Assembly (NCBI GenBank): GCA_019638595.1
Contig: JAHBTJ010000003.1
Coordinates: 248,001-312,000 of the forward strand
Origin: Chitinophagaceae bacterium
Lineage (GTDB): Bacteria > Bacteroidota > Bacteroidia > Chitinophagales > Chitinophagaceae
Direction of reading: 5' to 3'
Length of the DNA: 64,000 nucleotides
The notes under the pieces are model-generated. The model searched no databases, was not told the DNA's origin, and saw only the letters and a list, made by a program, of their open reading frames with translations. Positions within the stretch are counted from its first letter, which is position 1. Every line of letters starts with the position of its first letter. Positions 49,201 to 58,780 of this stretch are shown here, one piece after another. The translations under genes and the position numbers were made by a program.

Positions 49201-50712
49201 CCAGTGCACAACGCTGTGATCCGACGATGTATCAGTCAGGGTAACGGTATATTTGTCGCTGCAGTTGCGCGAGCTCACAAAAGCTCCGCCTTCCGAAATG
49301 ATGCCGTCATCGTTGCAGGTAGGCGTAACCGTTACTTTCCGTACCGGGGATGTTACGGTGCAACCGTTTTGTGTTTCAATGCTGAGCGTTACATCGTATG
49401 TTGCGGAGAGTAAAAAGGTGTGGGTAGCGATGCCGGTTGTTGTGGTAAGCGAATTTCCATCTCCCCAGTTCCAGGTATAGCTCCGGACAGGATCAGCGGC
49501 ATACGTGTTGCCGATATTAGCCGTAAAATTAACTTTTAACGGCCCGCAACCGCCCGACGGTGCGTAGTAGAAGCCGGAGGAGGGCTTGCCTACCCTTATA
49601 TATTGTGTTTTTACCAATGAGTCGTAGCATCCGCCTGTCCCGCTTCTGTCTTTGGCAACAAGTGTTACGGTTCTGTTGCCCGGTGCGGTATAAGTATGCT
49701 GCGGGTCTTTTTCGGCAGAAGCAGCATTATCTCCAAAATACCATTTATAATCAAGGTCAGCCCCGCCCGTGGTTTGGTTGGTGAACTGAACGCTGAGAGG
49801 AGCCTCGCAACTAAAGAGCGCATCAGCGCTAAAGCCGGTTGTGATCTTTGGCTGTATGGTAACCAGTTGTTCGGCCGTGTCGCTGCAAATGCCGCTACTG
49901 CTGCTGGTAATGAACCGTACCCTGTACGTGCCGGCAGCGTTATACTGGTGGGTAGTATGCATATTGCCGGATGATGAGTGGTCGCCGAAATCCCAATGCA
50001 AAGCATAGTTTCCCTCTTCCGCGTTGGTTACGGCACCCTTAAATTCCAGCGTGGTTTGCATACAGGCGTTCACGGGCGCCGATATGATGCCTGCCTGCAT
50101 GGGTTGTTCTGCTTCGGGAACAACTACCTGGGTGCTGAAAGTAGATTTGCAGGCCGCTCCGTTGGCGGTGGTAAGTTTTACCGTATACCTGTCTGCAACG
50201 GCGTATTGGTGTACGGGATTGCCTGAGCCGGAATATTGACCATCGCCAAAATCCCATTCGTACACGGTATTATTGTTATTGGCAGCGGAGGCTGAAGGCG
50301 TAAACTGAACATTTGTGACACCGCAGCCCTGTTGCACTTCCGGAATAAAATCAGCGGTTGGTTTTTCGTATACGCTTAGCTGTTGGGTAGCCGTGCTTAC
50401 CTGTCCGTTCGAAAATGTAACGGTGAGCGTAATATTGTACGTTCCCGGCGTTGAAAAATTACTGCCCACTTCAACATTGTGATTGGAAATATTGCCGTTT
50501 CCCAGGTTCCATACACGGGATGTAACATTGCCGGTGGATTGATCATTGAAATTAACAGACAAAGGTGCACAACCCTCCGATTTGCTCATTACAAAGGCTG
50601 CTTTGTTTTGAGCAGATACTTCAGCGCATATAAATACCAGGCACAGGCCCGGCATTAGCAGGCATTTTTTTTGCCCTGAAAAAAAACGGTATAACAGTTG
50701 GTTTAGGTTCAA
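46222..50712 (-). CDS. Large PKD-repeat surface protein with gliding-motility/T9SS C-terminal domain
   Basis: A 1,496-residue exported protein. An N-terminal signal region (LLMPGLCLVFICAEVSAQ) is followed by about a dozen PKD-like repeats, each with a WDFGDG-type motif (for example YEWDFGDGQYSGSG, IHWDFGDHSSSG-like, YVWHWGDGATTT), then Ig-like segments. The C-terminus is the CHU_C/gliding-associated domain (IYIPNAFTPNGDGLNDWFYV, LRVFDRWGKEVFSRRNF), which targets proteins to the type IX secretion system and the cell surface. Likely an adhesin or gliding-related surface protein. Confidence 0.92.
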   Translation of the reverse strand: MNLNQLLYRFFSGQKKCLLMPGLCLVFICAEVSAQNKAAFVMSKSEGCAPLSVNFNDQSTGNVTSRVWNLGNGNISNHNVEVGSNFSTPGTYNITLTVTFSNGQVSTATQQLSVYEKPTADFIPEVQQGCGVTNVQFTPSASAANNNNTVYEWDFGDGQYSGSGNPVHQYAVADRYTVKLTTANGAACKSTFSTQVVVPEAEQPMQAGIISAPVNACMQTTLEFKGAVTNAEEGNYALHWDFGDHSSSGNMHTTHQYNAAGTYRVRFITSSSSGICSDTAEQLVTIQPKITTGFSADALFSCEAPLSVQFTNQTTGGADLDYKWYFGDNAASAEKDPQHTYTAPGNRTVTLVAKDRSGTGGCYDSLVKTQYIRVGKPSSGFYYAPSGGCGPLKVNFTANIGNTYAADPVRSYTWNWGDGNSLTTTTGIATHTFLLSATYDVTLSIETQNGCTVTSPVRKVTVTPTCNDDGIISEGGAFVSSRNCSDKYTVTLTDTSSDHSVVHWNFGDLSPEETGNPVTHTFPGTQKSWTVTLTRNNNNTNQVETVSKNILIVDESAGFTIANPSTCTNVDVRLNTLGINAVNIKKFIWDFGDGSPRRTINNNLQTGVYNSGSTTYRYTQSGVYSPKLIIEDKLGCLDSISLDNSVTINGPKVDFTATPAISCSSPVQVSFTSTSVPNSGVPIESWEWTFGNNTAPFITTRDSVIKYSYIANGDYSAYSVKLKIKDQDGCVNEITKTNLVQVTSVKASFKSADTLVCGQHQIGFENNSVANNAEYVWHWGDGATTTVTNRDPVTHEYAKDGIYDVKLVVTPLAGGCRDSVSRRRYIKIVKPQADFNIGDTLQCVPAAIGFENTSAYSLEYTWVFDNGNTYQTQNPPPQTYTAPGIYTATVIAKGINGCTDTATRTFRIKGPLATLSLESAAGGCTPFTFGARISGTDISTYSWDFGDGTAITASETDSVVAHVYTFAGSYTPSVILTNAEGCTNNISVAQPIKAGAAEASFTIDRDKFCDSGTVIFKNTSATGTHFIQQLWNFGNGSFNGHQPPPWHYNQPGTYYISLIVETDFGCRDTIKADFPVTVSAKPGIHISGAASGCIGDTLLLEASVRSADYIPVQHWLLNKQHLDDSTAINFPLTSTGTYRLAFTATTQQGCADTLFHPVAVHALPVPATGPDTVVCSGSPVQLHATGGKDYYWESEEAIQHPAVHNAIAIPQKSALYVVKVTNNYGCIQKDTVAITVEDPVNLIARNEYHICRGDEVRLSASGNTQSFSWYPRQELSNPNSPAPVARPAASANYLVVGHSTNICPDDSVNVHVEVLDNPVVKLGNDTAILGGIPFTLNPQQVSNNVVRYEWLPPPGLSCSNCRNPVALPEEDQQYILNVATAEGCKSSDSIALTLLCNRQAIYIPNAFTPNGDGLNDWFYVKGFGLKTVNYLRVFDRWGKEVFSRRNFTANNAGLGWDGRLPAGAQPAGTSTYIYAAEVVCSEGIPITLTGTLMLIR

Positions 50713-50927
50713 AACATCTAAGTCAGATCTATGCCTGAATTGTGAAAATATTGAAATATTTCACAACAGTAAGCAAACAATCCTTCAATTTCGGCAAATT
50801 TTGCAACGGATCTAACGGTATATGTATGCGAAATAATTTCGGCTCTTGTTCCCCGGTGGCAGCAGGCACAGGCCCCGCCCTGTGTAACAATGGGTAATAG
50901 CTTTATAATCAACTGTGTGTGGACAGC

Positions 50928-52709
50928 CTACCACTCCTGTTCCTGTCTTTCACCCGCCGTGAAGTTCGCCCGTCTTTCACCTACCTGCTGACGCCACATG
51001 GCATAATAAAGCCCTCTTTTTTCAACGAGGGAGTGATGAGTGCCTGCTTCCACAATCTTGCCTTTTTCCAGCACGTAAATCACATCGGCATGCATAATGG
51101 TAGAAAGCCGGTGTGCGATCAGAATGGTGATAGGATCTTTTTGCCTTGATACATCCCTGATGGTTTCTGTAATAGCCTCCTCGGTCAGCGAATCCAGTGC
51201 GGAGGTAGCTTCGTCGAATATCAGTAACCGCGGATGCCGTAATAAGGCCCGGGCTATGGCAAGCCGCTGTTTTTCCCCGCCCGATAGTTTCATGCCGGCT
51301 TCCCCTAATACTGTATCCAAACCCCTGCCCGACCTGGAGAGCATGGCGTTGCAGGAAGCCTGGTGCAAAGCCTGCAACATTTCCGCCTCGCTGGCATCGG
51401 GCTTAACGAACAAAAGGTTATCGCGGATGGTACCGAAAAACAGTTGTGTTTCCTGTGTAACAAAGCCAATTTGCCGGCGCATTTCGTTATAGCGTATATC
51501 CGTAGCCGGTATATCGTTGAAATATATATTTCCCGCTACCGGACTGTATAAACCTACAAGCAGTTTTACAAGCGTGGATTTGCCCGATCCGGAAGGTCCT
51601 ACGAAAGCGATGGTATCGCCGCTTTTAAAATGAAAGCTGATGTCGTCAATGGCATTCACGGAAGCGGTAGCATGCCTGAATACCACGTTCTCAAAAGTCA
51701 TTGATTCCAGCGGGCCTATTGCTATGGGTTCTTCCGGCCGTTTTTCAATGGGTTTTTGCATCAGCTTGTCAAACTGGATGATGGACGCTTCCGCTTCGCG
51801 GTAAAACAAGATAATGTTTCCCAAATCCTGCAGCGGGCCGAATATGGTGGTTGAAATGAATTGCATGCTGATGAGTTCTCCCGCGGATAATACATGGCGG
51901 AAGATGAGCCATAGCAGGATAAAGAGGATGGATTGCTTGAGTATGGTAAGCGCCGAGCTTTGCAAAAAGGAAAGCATCCGTACCTTTTTTACTTTCTGTA
52001 GTTCCAGGTCGAATATTTTTTGAGTATGGGCTTTTAGCCGCTTTATTTCAGGATAGGTAAGTCCAAGGCTTTTTACCAGCTCTATGTTGCGGAGCGATTC
52101 CGTAATAGCGCCCGACATCTGGTTGGTTTCCCTGTTAATGGAGCGCTGGAGTGTTTTTATCTTTTTACTGAGCAGCCCGGTCAGTCCGCCCAATACCGCC
52201 ACCCCAACAATAAAAACCGGGATGAGCAGCCAGTGTTTGGTAATGGCATACCATATTAAAAAGCCAATGCCAATGAGAGAAGAAAAGAGAATATTGATAA
52301 AAGCATTGATGAAACGCTCCGTATCTGTTCTCACTTTTTGCAGGGTAGACAAAGTTTCACCGCTGCGCTGCCCTTCAAACTCCTGGTACGATAAACGAAG
52401 CGTTTGTTTAAGCCCGTCGTTGAATATCTGCATGCCAAATTGTTGCACAACCAGGCGCATAACATAATCCTGGAAAGTTTTGGCAAGTCTTGCCGCCAGG
52501 GCTACAGCTACCGCCACTGCCAGCCAAAACAGTACGCCGTTCACTAGTTCTGTTTCTGTTGCATGTTTGGGGTTGGTGGCGTAATCGTCTATTATTTTTC
52601 CAAAAATAAGCGGATCAACAAGAGTGAGCAATTGAGCTATTCCTGCCAGCACCAGCGACCACATGATAAGCCAGCGGTGTGGTTTCAGGTATGTCCATAA
52701 AATTTGCAT
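50928..52709 (-). CDS. ABC transporter, fused permease and ATPase (exporter type)
   Basis: Exporter half-transporter of 593 residues. Start taken at the ATG at 52709 (MQILWTYLKPHRWLIMWSL); the upstream in-frame sequence is not protein-like. Six-helix membrane domain (residues 1-310), then ATPase domain with Walker A GPSGSGKSTLV, signature KLSGGEKQRLAIARALLR and Walker B LLIFDEATSALDS. Probably works as a homodimer exporting a lipid or drug; substrate unknown. Confidence 0.95.
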   Translation of the reverse strand: MQILWTYLKPHRWLIMWSLVLAGIAQLLTLVDPLIFGKIIDDYATNPKHATETELVNGVLFWLAVAVAVALAARLAKTFQDYVMRLVVQQFGMQIFNDGLKQTLRLSYQEFEGQRSGETLSTLQKVRTDTERFINAFINILFSSLIGIGFLIWYAITKHWLLIPVFIVGVAVLGGLTGLLSKKIKTLQRSINRETNQMSGAITESLRNIELVKSLGLTYPEIKRLKAHTQKIFDLELQKVKKVRMLSFLQSSALTILKQSILFILLWLIFRHVLSAGELISMQFISTTIFGPLQDLGNIILFYREAEASIIQFDKLMQKPIEKRPEEPIAIGPLESMTFENVVFRHATASVNAIDDISFHFKSGDTIAFVGPSGSGKSTLVKLLVGLYSPVAGNIYFNDIPATDIRYNEMRRQIGFVTQETQLFFGTIRDNLLFVKPDASEAEMLQALHQASCNAMLSRSGRGLDTVLGEAGMKLSGGEKQRLAIARALLRHPRLLIFDEATSALDSLTEEAITETIRDVSRQKDPITILIAHRLSTIMHADVIYVLEKGKIVEAGTHHSLVEKRGLYYAMWRQQVGERRANFTAGERQEQEW

Positions 52710-53471
52710 ACAGCAAATATAAGATAAGGTAATTTCAGGCGGGCGGCGGCAGGAGGGAGCAGTGCGGCTATAGGCATCATGATAAGAATATCCCGGATAG
52801 CGTTTAATACCCGTTGCCGATGCCTTCGGTGGCATGTCTCTTATTAAATATGGTCATACAATAATTATAGATAGACGTTGTTGATAGAAATAATAAAAAG
52901 CATTGTATAAAGAAAACAGATCAACCCGCGTGGAGTAAGATGGTTGTTGATGCAATTGATACCCGATGTTATAAAAACATATTTTTTAGATATCTAACCA
53001 TAAGTTTTACTGCGTTATTCATTCTAATTTCACTAATGTAATAGCAATAGTTATCATTAAACGATTTCATAAAGTTAATTTTTTGCCAATGAACTGCATC
53101 CTGTTAAAGCTGCATCTCGCCAAAGTATATACGCTCTATAATAATTCAACATTACCCTTTTAGCAAAAGTAGTTTGCGTTCCGGACCGGAGTTTTAGTTT
53201 ATATAGACGTATGAAATACAAAATTCTTAAAGCTGGTAATGATTTTCACTAAGAAAAAGCTGTGGTATGCGTTGAAATGTGTTGGCAATAGTACTTTTTA
53301 TCCATTTGAAGATAGCATGCGTGGTGGAACCGGGTAAGAGCCGGCGGTTTGTTCAACGGAATAATCAATCAAAATAGCAACTAGTTATACAGTTGCTTTG
53401 CTATGAAAAACATCCATTTTTTTTATTACTGATTACAACATCTCCTTATTTATCAATTAAACTCAACCAAA
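52710..53471. other. Long divergent intergenic region between the ABC exporter and susC
   Basis: 762 nt without a gene. It is AT-rich near susC. A TATATTTG matching the -7 consensus occurs on the minus strand close to the ABC start codon, but too close to be convincing. Upstream of susC I could not pick a matching -33/-7 pair. Such long leaders before susC genes are common in Bacteroidota. Confidence 0.4.
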
Positions 53472-56400
53472 ATGAAGAAGAAGCTGCTTTTCATGCTCTC
53501 CTGCTTTTTGTGCATTTGCATGGGCGTAAGTGCACAGGTTTCTGTTTCAGGTAAGGTTACCGATGCAAACGGCAATGCCATGCAGGGAGTAACCGTGTCT
53601 GTTAAAGGAACCACGAACAGTACCTCTACTCTTGAAAACGGAATGTTTTCACTTACCAATGTTCCTTCCGCCAACGCTATACTGGTGTTTAGCTTTGTTG
53701 GGTATGGCACACAGGAAGTAAGAGTAGGTAACAATACCAATATCAATGTTAAACTGTCTGAAGCGCTTTCTGCCATGGATACCCTGGTGGTAATAGGATA
53801 TGGCACGGCAAAGAAAAGAGACTATACCGGTTCCGTTACGCAGGTTAACTCCAAAATAATTTCAACACAGGCTAACTCTACAGTTACCCGTGCACTCGAG
53901 GGCGTAGTACCCGGTATACAGGTTTCGTCTATAGATGGCCAACCTGGTTTGGATATGGGGATCCGTTTACGCGGCGCAGGTTCTACGATGCAAAACAGTT
54001 CTAATGCATTGATTGTAATTGATGGGGTACCTACAGAATATCCTAATGCACTTGCTTCTATCAATCCAAAAGATATTGAAAGTATTAGCGTACTAAAGGA
54101 TGCTGCATCTACGGCTGTATATGGTTCACGTGGCTCCAACGGTGTATTACTCGTTACAACAAAAAAAGGCTCAAGAAGTAAAGCCAATATTTCATTTGAA
54201 ACACGTATGGGCTTTAATTTCCTCGGCACCATGCGGTACGACAGGATTGACAATGCGAAAGATTTTTACGAACACGCCTGGTTGGCAATATATAACTCCG
54301 TTCGTTACGGGGTGGATGGTACTTCTTCTACAGCGGGAAAATATACCACCAATGTGCAGAATCCGAATATGTCTCACCAGGAAGCGGCCGAATTTGCCAG
54401 CGCGCATTTGTTTGATTATGTAGGGTCTATGACAAGCTTTTCGCGCAATGCACTGGGAAACTGGATGTTGTATGATGTGCCGGGTGCGGTATACACCCTT
54501 ACGGGCGTTCCAGACCCAACAAAAGGCAGCGCCAGCGCCAGTGCTACTATGTCTGGCGCTTACCTCGTAAATCCAGATGGTAAATTAAATCCGAATGCAA
54601 GGCAACTATACGAAGCCGGCTCTTACGAGAATTATTTTTTTGAAAGGATGTTCCGCCAGGAGCATACCTTATCCGCCAGCGGCGGTACCGACAAGATGGA
54701 CTATTTCGTATCGCTGGGCATGCTGGAAGATCCCTCTTATATCCGGGGTTCGAAATTCAAACGGTACAATGTAAGAAGCAATGTAAACGCGCAGCTTACC
54801 AGTTGGCTGAAGGTGGGAGCTAACCTGGGGTATTCTTATCGCAATACCCAATCTCCTGCCACCCGGTTTGGCCGTAACCCGGGTACTGTGCAACAGAACG
54901 CTTTTCGCTGGACGAACGGGCAAAACCCTTTGATCCCTCTGTTTGCCCGTGATAAAGACGGTAATATTATGAAGAACGCAGATGGTACCGACAGGGTGCA
55001 TGACAATGCCAATGTAAGTTACACTCCGCTGGGAGTTCAGCCTCAGTTCCCCAATGGAACTACCAGCCAGCCACTTTATACTACCAACCTTATTAAACTT
55101 TTAGATAAGGACATTGACAGGAGAGAATCGCATGACCTGAACCTGAAAGGGTATGCTACCGTAAACTTTTTAAAAGATTTTAGATTTACGGTCAATCTTT
55201 CTTACGACCGGTTTTCGGAAGTCCGCCTGCGTTACGGTAACCCGGAAACCGGGGCTGTTGCAGGCTCTGGGGCCCTGGGCCAATACTATTCCAATACAGG
55301 CGTGTTTAATTCGCAACAATTGTTAAACTGGAATAAAGGTTTTGGCAAACATTCACTTACAGCATTAGCCGGGCATGAATATTACCAGTATAAAAGCGAT
55401 TTGTTGAACTATGCTTCTGCATACTCAATTATCAATGACTTTACCGGATATGCCAACTTTGTATCTCGTTATAATTCTTCCGGTGCGCCATTTGGTACAC
55501 CTGGCGGCGGTGGTGATATATCAGCTCTTGAGAGCTATTTCGGCAGGGTTAGTTACAACTACAACGAAAAATATTTCCTGGAAGGTTCTGCAAGACGTGA
55601 CGGGTCATCCAAATTCAGGTATGAAGAAGACCGCTGGGGAACTTTCTGGTCTGTTGGAGCAGGATGGCGTTTAAGCGAAGAAAATTTTATGCAGGATACC
55701 AAAAATTGGTTGAATGATCTGAAACTGAGGGCCAGCTATGGTATAATAGGCAACCAGAGCGGTATCGGCAATTATTCAGGATATCAGTTGTGGACCTATG
55801 GAGCTGTATACTCAATGGTAGACAATGGTACCGGAGTGCCGGCTAGGTATACCCTGAGCCAGGGGCAAATCAACCCTGCCATCACCTGGGAAAATACACA
55901 TACCATTGATGGAGGTATAGATTTTTCTTTGTGGGACAGGAGGATTAACGGGTCTGTTGACTATTACAACAAACGCACAGTTAACTCCGTTTTTGATGAG
56001 CCAATAGCGTATTCATTAGGTCAAAGATCGTTAAGGCGAAATAGTGCAGAAATTGTAAACCGTGGTTTTGAAGTTGAATTGAATATTGATGTGATCCGCA
56101 ATCAAAACTTCAGGTGGAATGTAGGGCTGAACGGTACCCATTACAGGACTATTTTGCTGAAAGTGCCTCCATCCGTATTGTCTGCCGCATTGGGTGGTAA
56201 GTTTATTGCAGATATTGACGGCTGGGGTGCTGCCAGTGGCGGCGCTACTTCTGCGGGGCAAACCTTTTTACGTGGGGAAGGAATGGATTATTACAACCTG
56301 TATTTGTTTAAATATGCCGGCGTTGATCAAAGCACCGGATTGCCATTGTTCAATCATACTGTAACACAAAAAAACCTTGATGACGGGCTTTTTAGTGGCA

Positions 56401-56990
56401 GTAAGCCAGGGGATATTGTAAGTACAACCAATTATACCATGGCTGATCGTTATAGTATGGGAAGCGCTTTGCCAAAATGGATAGGCGGGTTTACTACAAT
56501 GTTACAATATAAAGGTTTTGATTTTACGGCGATATTAGCTTACCAGATAGGGGGTAAATTTTTTAGTGTGGAATATGCTAATCATTTATACAGGAGTGGT
56601 AATATAGGAAATGCGTTATCCGCAGAATTGTTGGGTAATACCTGGACGCCGGAAAATAAAGGTGCCAAATTCCCTATGGCTTTTTATTTGGATGACAGGT
56701 ATACAGCAGGCTCTACCCATGGTTCCTGGCAATACAGTGATATGTCTTTATTTAACGCCTCTTATCTGAATATAAAAAACCTAACATTAGGGTATAATTT
56801 CAGCAGCGCTATAGCAGATAAAATAAAGGCTAAAAATATCAGGATTTATGCATCTGCAGATAATATAGCCATGTTCACTTCACATTCGGGCATTGACCCC
56901 CGCATGTCGCTGGTAGGCGGTATGGAAGTGGGTGCTGCAGTATATCTTCCTTATAGTTCAATGTCTGTAGGATTAAATGTGAATTTCTAA
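53472..56990 (+). CDS. SusC/RagA-family TonB-linked outer-membrane transporter
   Basis: Imports glycans or peptides across the outer membrane together with the SusD-like lipoprotein encoded next. Signal peptide MKKKLLFMLSCFLCICMGVS, carboxypeptidase-D-regulatory-like domain (VSGKVTDANGNAMQGVTVSV), the TonB-box region DTLVVIGYGTAKKRDYTGSV, plug domain (LDMGIRLRGAGSTMQ; DAASTAVYGSRGSNGVLLV) and a long beta barrel ending VGLNVNF. At 1,172 residues it is complete. 11 nt before susD. Substrate unknown. Confidence 0.96.
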   Translation: MKKKLLFMLSCFLCICMGVSAQVSVSGKVTDANGNAMQGVTVSVKGTTNSTSTLENGMFSLTNVPSANAILVFSFVGYGTQEVRVGNNTNINVKLSEALSAMDTLVVIGYGTAKKRDYTGSVTQVNSKIISTQANSTVTRALEGVVPGIQVSSIDGQPGLDMGIRLRGAGSTMQNSSNALIVIDGVPTEYPNALASINPKDIESISVLKDAASTAVYGSRGSNGVLLVTTKKGSRSKANISFETRMGFNFLGTMRYDRIDNAKDFYEHAWLAIYNSVRYGVDGTSSTAGKYTTNVQNPNMSHQEAAEFASAHLFDYVGSMTSFSRNALGNWMLYDVPGAVYTLTGVPDPTKGSASASATMSGAYLVNPDGKLNPNARQLYEAGSYENYFFERMFRQEHTLSASGGTDKMDYFVSLGMLEDPSYIRGSKFKRYNVRSNVNAQLTSWLKVGANLGYSYRNTQSPATRFGRNPGTVQQNAFRWTNGQNPLIPLFARDKDGNIMKNADGTDRVHDNANVSYTPLGVQPQFPNGTTSQPLYTTNLIKLLDKDIDRRESHDLNLKGYATVNFLKDFRFTVNLSYDRFSEVRLRYGNPETGAVAGSGALGQYYSNTGVFNSQQLLNWNKGFGKHSLTALAGHEYYQYKSDLLNYASAYSIINDFTGYANFVSRYNSSGAPFGTPGGGGDISALESYFGRVSYNYNEKYFLEGSARRDGSSKFRYEEDRWGTFWSVGAGWRLSEENFMQDTKNWLNDLKLRASYGIIGNQSGIGNYSGYQLWTYGAVYSMVDNGTGVPARYTLSQGQINPAITWENTHTIDGGIDFSLWDRRINGSVDYYNKRTVNSVFDEPIAYSLGQRSLRRNSAEIVNRGFEVELNIDVIRNQNFRWNVGLNGTHYRTILLKVPPSVLSAALGGKFIADIDGWGAASGGATSAGQTFLRGEGMDYYNLYLFKYAGVDQSTGLPLFNHTVTQKNLDDGLFSGSKPGDIVSTTNYTMADRYSMGSALPKWIGGFTTMLQYKGFDFTAILAYQIGGKFFSVEYANHLYRSGNIGNALSAELLGNTWTPENKGAKFPMAFYLDDRYTAGSTHGSWQYSDMSLFNASYLNIKNLTLGYNFSSAIADKIKAKNIRIYASADNIAMFTSHSGIDPRMSLVGGMEVGAAVYLPYSSMSVGLNVNF

Positions 56991-57001
56991 ATTTACTAAA
57001 G

Positions 57002-58621
57002 ATGAAAATTATGAGAAATTATATAATGGGTTTGTTTGGTTTAACCATCCTGTTTTTTTCAGCTTGCTCAAAAAAACTGGAAGTAACTCCACCCAATAAT
57101 ATTTATGATCAGCAGATTGCTGACTTGCTGGCAGCAGGTGATACGCTCAAAATAAGAACCGTAATGGGGAGTATGGCGAATAATATGCCCTTGCTTTTTA
57201 ATAATGCCGGCGGTACAGGTTCAGGTGTGGCAGATATGTATTATACCAACCAGGGATTGGACGCAAACCGAAGCCTGGAAGGGAATGATTTGATTATGGG
57301 TGACCAGGAAGGCTTGAATGTTCTTTTTGGTACTGTTGAATATCAATTGGGTGATTTTATTACGGCTGCCAATGGTAAAAATGTGGCTTACTGGAACTAC
57401 GCCTGGTTTTGCATTACTACTGCAAATCAAATGCTGAATTATCTTACCGATGATATAGTATCCAATAACAACTTCCTGAAAGACTGTAAGGCAAGAGGAC
57501 TGGTAGTAAGGGCTTATGCCTATAATTACCTGATGGAAAATTACCAGGATGCTTACCTGCAGGGTGGAAATAATAAACTGGGTATTATGTTGTATGATAC
57601 ATATAATCCAAACCAGGAAAATAAACCCCGTGCGTCATCTTCAGAAACATACCAGTTTATTAAGAACGACCTCACTACCGCTATTACACTCCTGCAGGGC
57701 GCTGGTATAGGATATACACCTGATTTAACAGACATTGACCTGGGCGTTGCCAATTTCCTGCTGGCGCGTGTGTCTGTATGGACGGGCGATTGGCCAACGG
57801 CTGTTACAGCATGTAACAACATCCTGGGCAACTATCCCACTTTGATGAGCCAGGCGCAGTATGGTGGTAAAAACACCGGAACAGCATCCGACCCGGAATT
57901 TTTACCGGAAACCAATGGATTTTTGAATAATGCCGCGAACCCCGAGGTGATACTGGGCTTTCCTTTGGGACAGGCCAATACACATTTTACCACTTATATG
58001 AACTGTTTTGGCATTGGCAATGGGGGGGTATCAAGAGCATATAAAAGGATAGACAACCGTTTATATGAAAAGATAGCGGATGATGATTACCGTAAGGATT
58101 GCTTTATGCTGGATGCCTTCGGTAACTACACTTACCCGGTAACAGGTACAGTAGCGTTTATACCTTCATACACCAATGCCAAGTTCGCGGCCACCCATGG
58201 ATTGGGCAGCCCTGATAAAAAAGAAGTTGGCGCTTCAACAGCTTTTTATATGCGCAGCTCTGAAGTGTTGTTGATGAAGGCAGAAGCGGAAGCCCAGGGA
58301 GTGAGCGACGATGCGGCTAAAACAACATTGAATATTTTACTGGCAGCCCGTACCAAAAGCGGCAGTCCTGCTTTAACCTGCGATAACTATCCGGGTATGG
58401 CGGGCTTAAGCGCTTTACAAATGGTGCAACTGCAAACCCGTATTGAGCTCTGGGGCGAAGGCGGAAGAGAGTTCTATAACAACAAACGCTGGAACATTCC
58501 CGTGGACAGAACCTCCTCTGCCAACCATGTAACTAAAACAACTTACAAAGTTGCTGATATGACGTTGCAGATACCTGAAAATGAAATTTTGTATAATCCG
58601 TTGGCAGAACAGAATGATTAA
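57002..58621 (+). CDS. SusD/RagB-family surface lipoprotein
   Basis: Surface-exposed substrate-binding lipoprotein paired with the SusC gene upstream. Lipobox FFSAC (residues ~18-22), SusD-like N-terminal domain with TPR helices (AWFCITTANQMLNYLTDD, ARGLVVRAYAYNYLMENYQ), and the RagB/SusD C-terminal domain (RSSEVLLMKAEAEAQGVSDD, ELWGEGGREFYNNKRW). At 539 residues it is complete. It is followed by a strong terminator. Confidence 0.95.
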   Translation: MKIMRNYIMGLFGLTILFFSACSKKLEVTPPNNIYDQQIADLLAAGDTLKIRTVMGSMANNMPLLFNNAGGTGSGVADMYYTNQGLDANRSLEGNDLIMGDQEGLNVLFGTVEYQLGDFITAANGKNVAYWNYAWFCITTANQMLNYLTDDIVSNNNFLKDCKARGLVVRAYAYNYLMENYQDAYLQGGNNKLGIMLYDTYNPNQENKPRASSSETYQFIKNDLTTAITLLQGAGIGYTPDLTDIDLGVANFLLARVSVWTGDWPTAVTACNNILGNYPTLMSQAQYGGKNTGTASDPEFLPETNGFLNNAANPEVILGFPLGQANTHFTTYMNCFGIGNGGVSRAYKRIDNRLYEKIADDDYRKDCFMLDAFGNYTYPVTGTVAFIPSYTNAKFAATHGLGSPDKKEVGASTAFYMRSSEVLLMKAEAEAQGVSDDAAKTTLNILLAARTKSGSPALTCDNYPGMAGLSALQMVQLQTRIELWGEGGREFYNNKRWNIPVDRTSSANHVTKTTYKVADMTLQIPENEILYNPLAEQND

Positions 58622-58647
58622 TTAGAGGGCTATTATTGAATATTACA

Positions 58648-58678
58648 GGCAACCGGCTTTTGTCCGGTTGCCTTTTTT
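58648..58678 (+). terminator. Terminator of the susC-susD operon
   Basis: Perfect 9-bp stem GGCAACCGG/CCGGTTGCC (58648-58656 with 58664-58672), 7-nt loop, followed by TTTTTT. It lies 27 nt after the susD stop. Confidence 0.92.
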
Positions 58679-58780
58679 ATAGTATGATCTTTATACCAGC
58701 CAGCCCCGGCATGTATACTTGAAATGATGAGGATTTACGGTGGTTGCTTTGTACTTTCGGAAATATAAAACCCGGAGAAT

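Noticed and set aside
50718-50912. 64-residue minus-strand frame upstream of the PKD gene
   Set aside because: Overlaps the leader of the PKD gene, has odd composition and no recognisable context.
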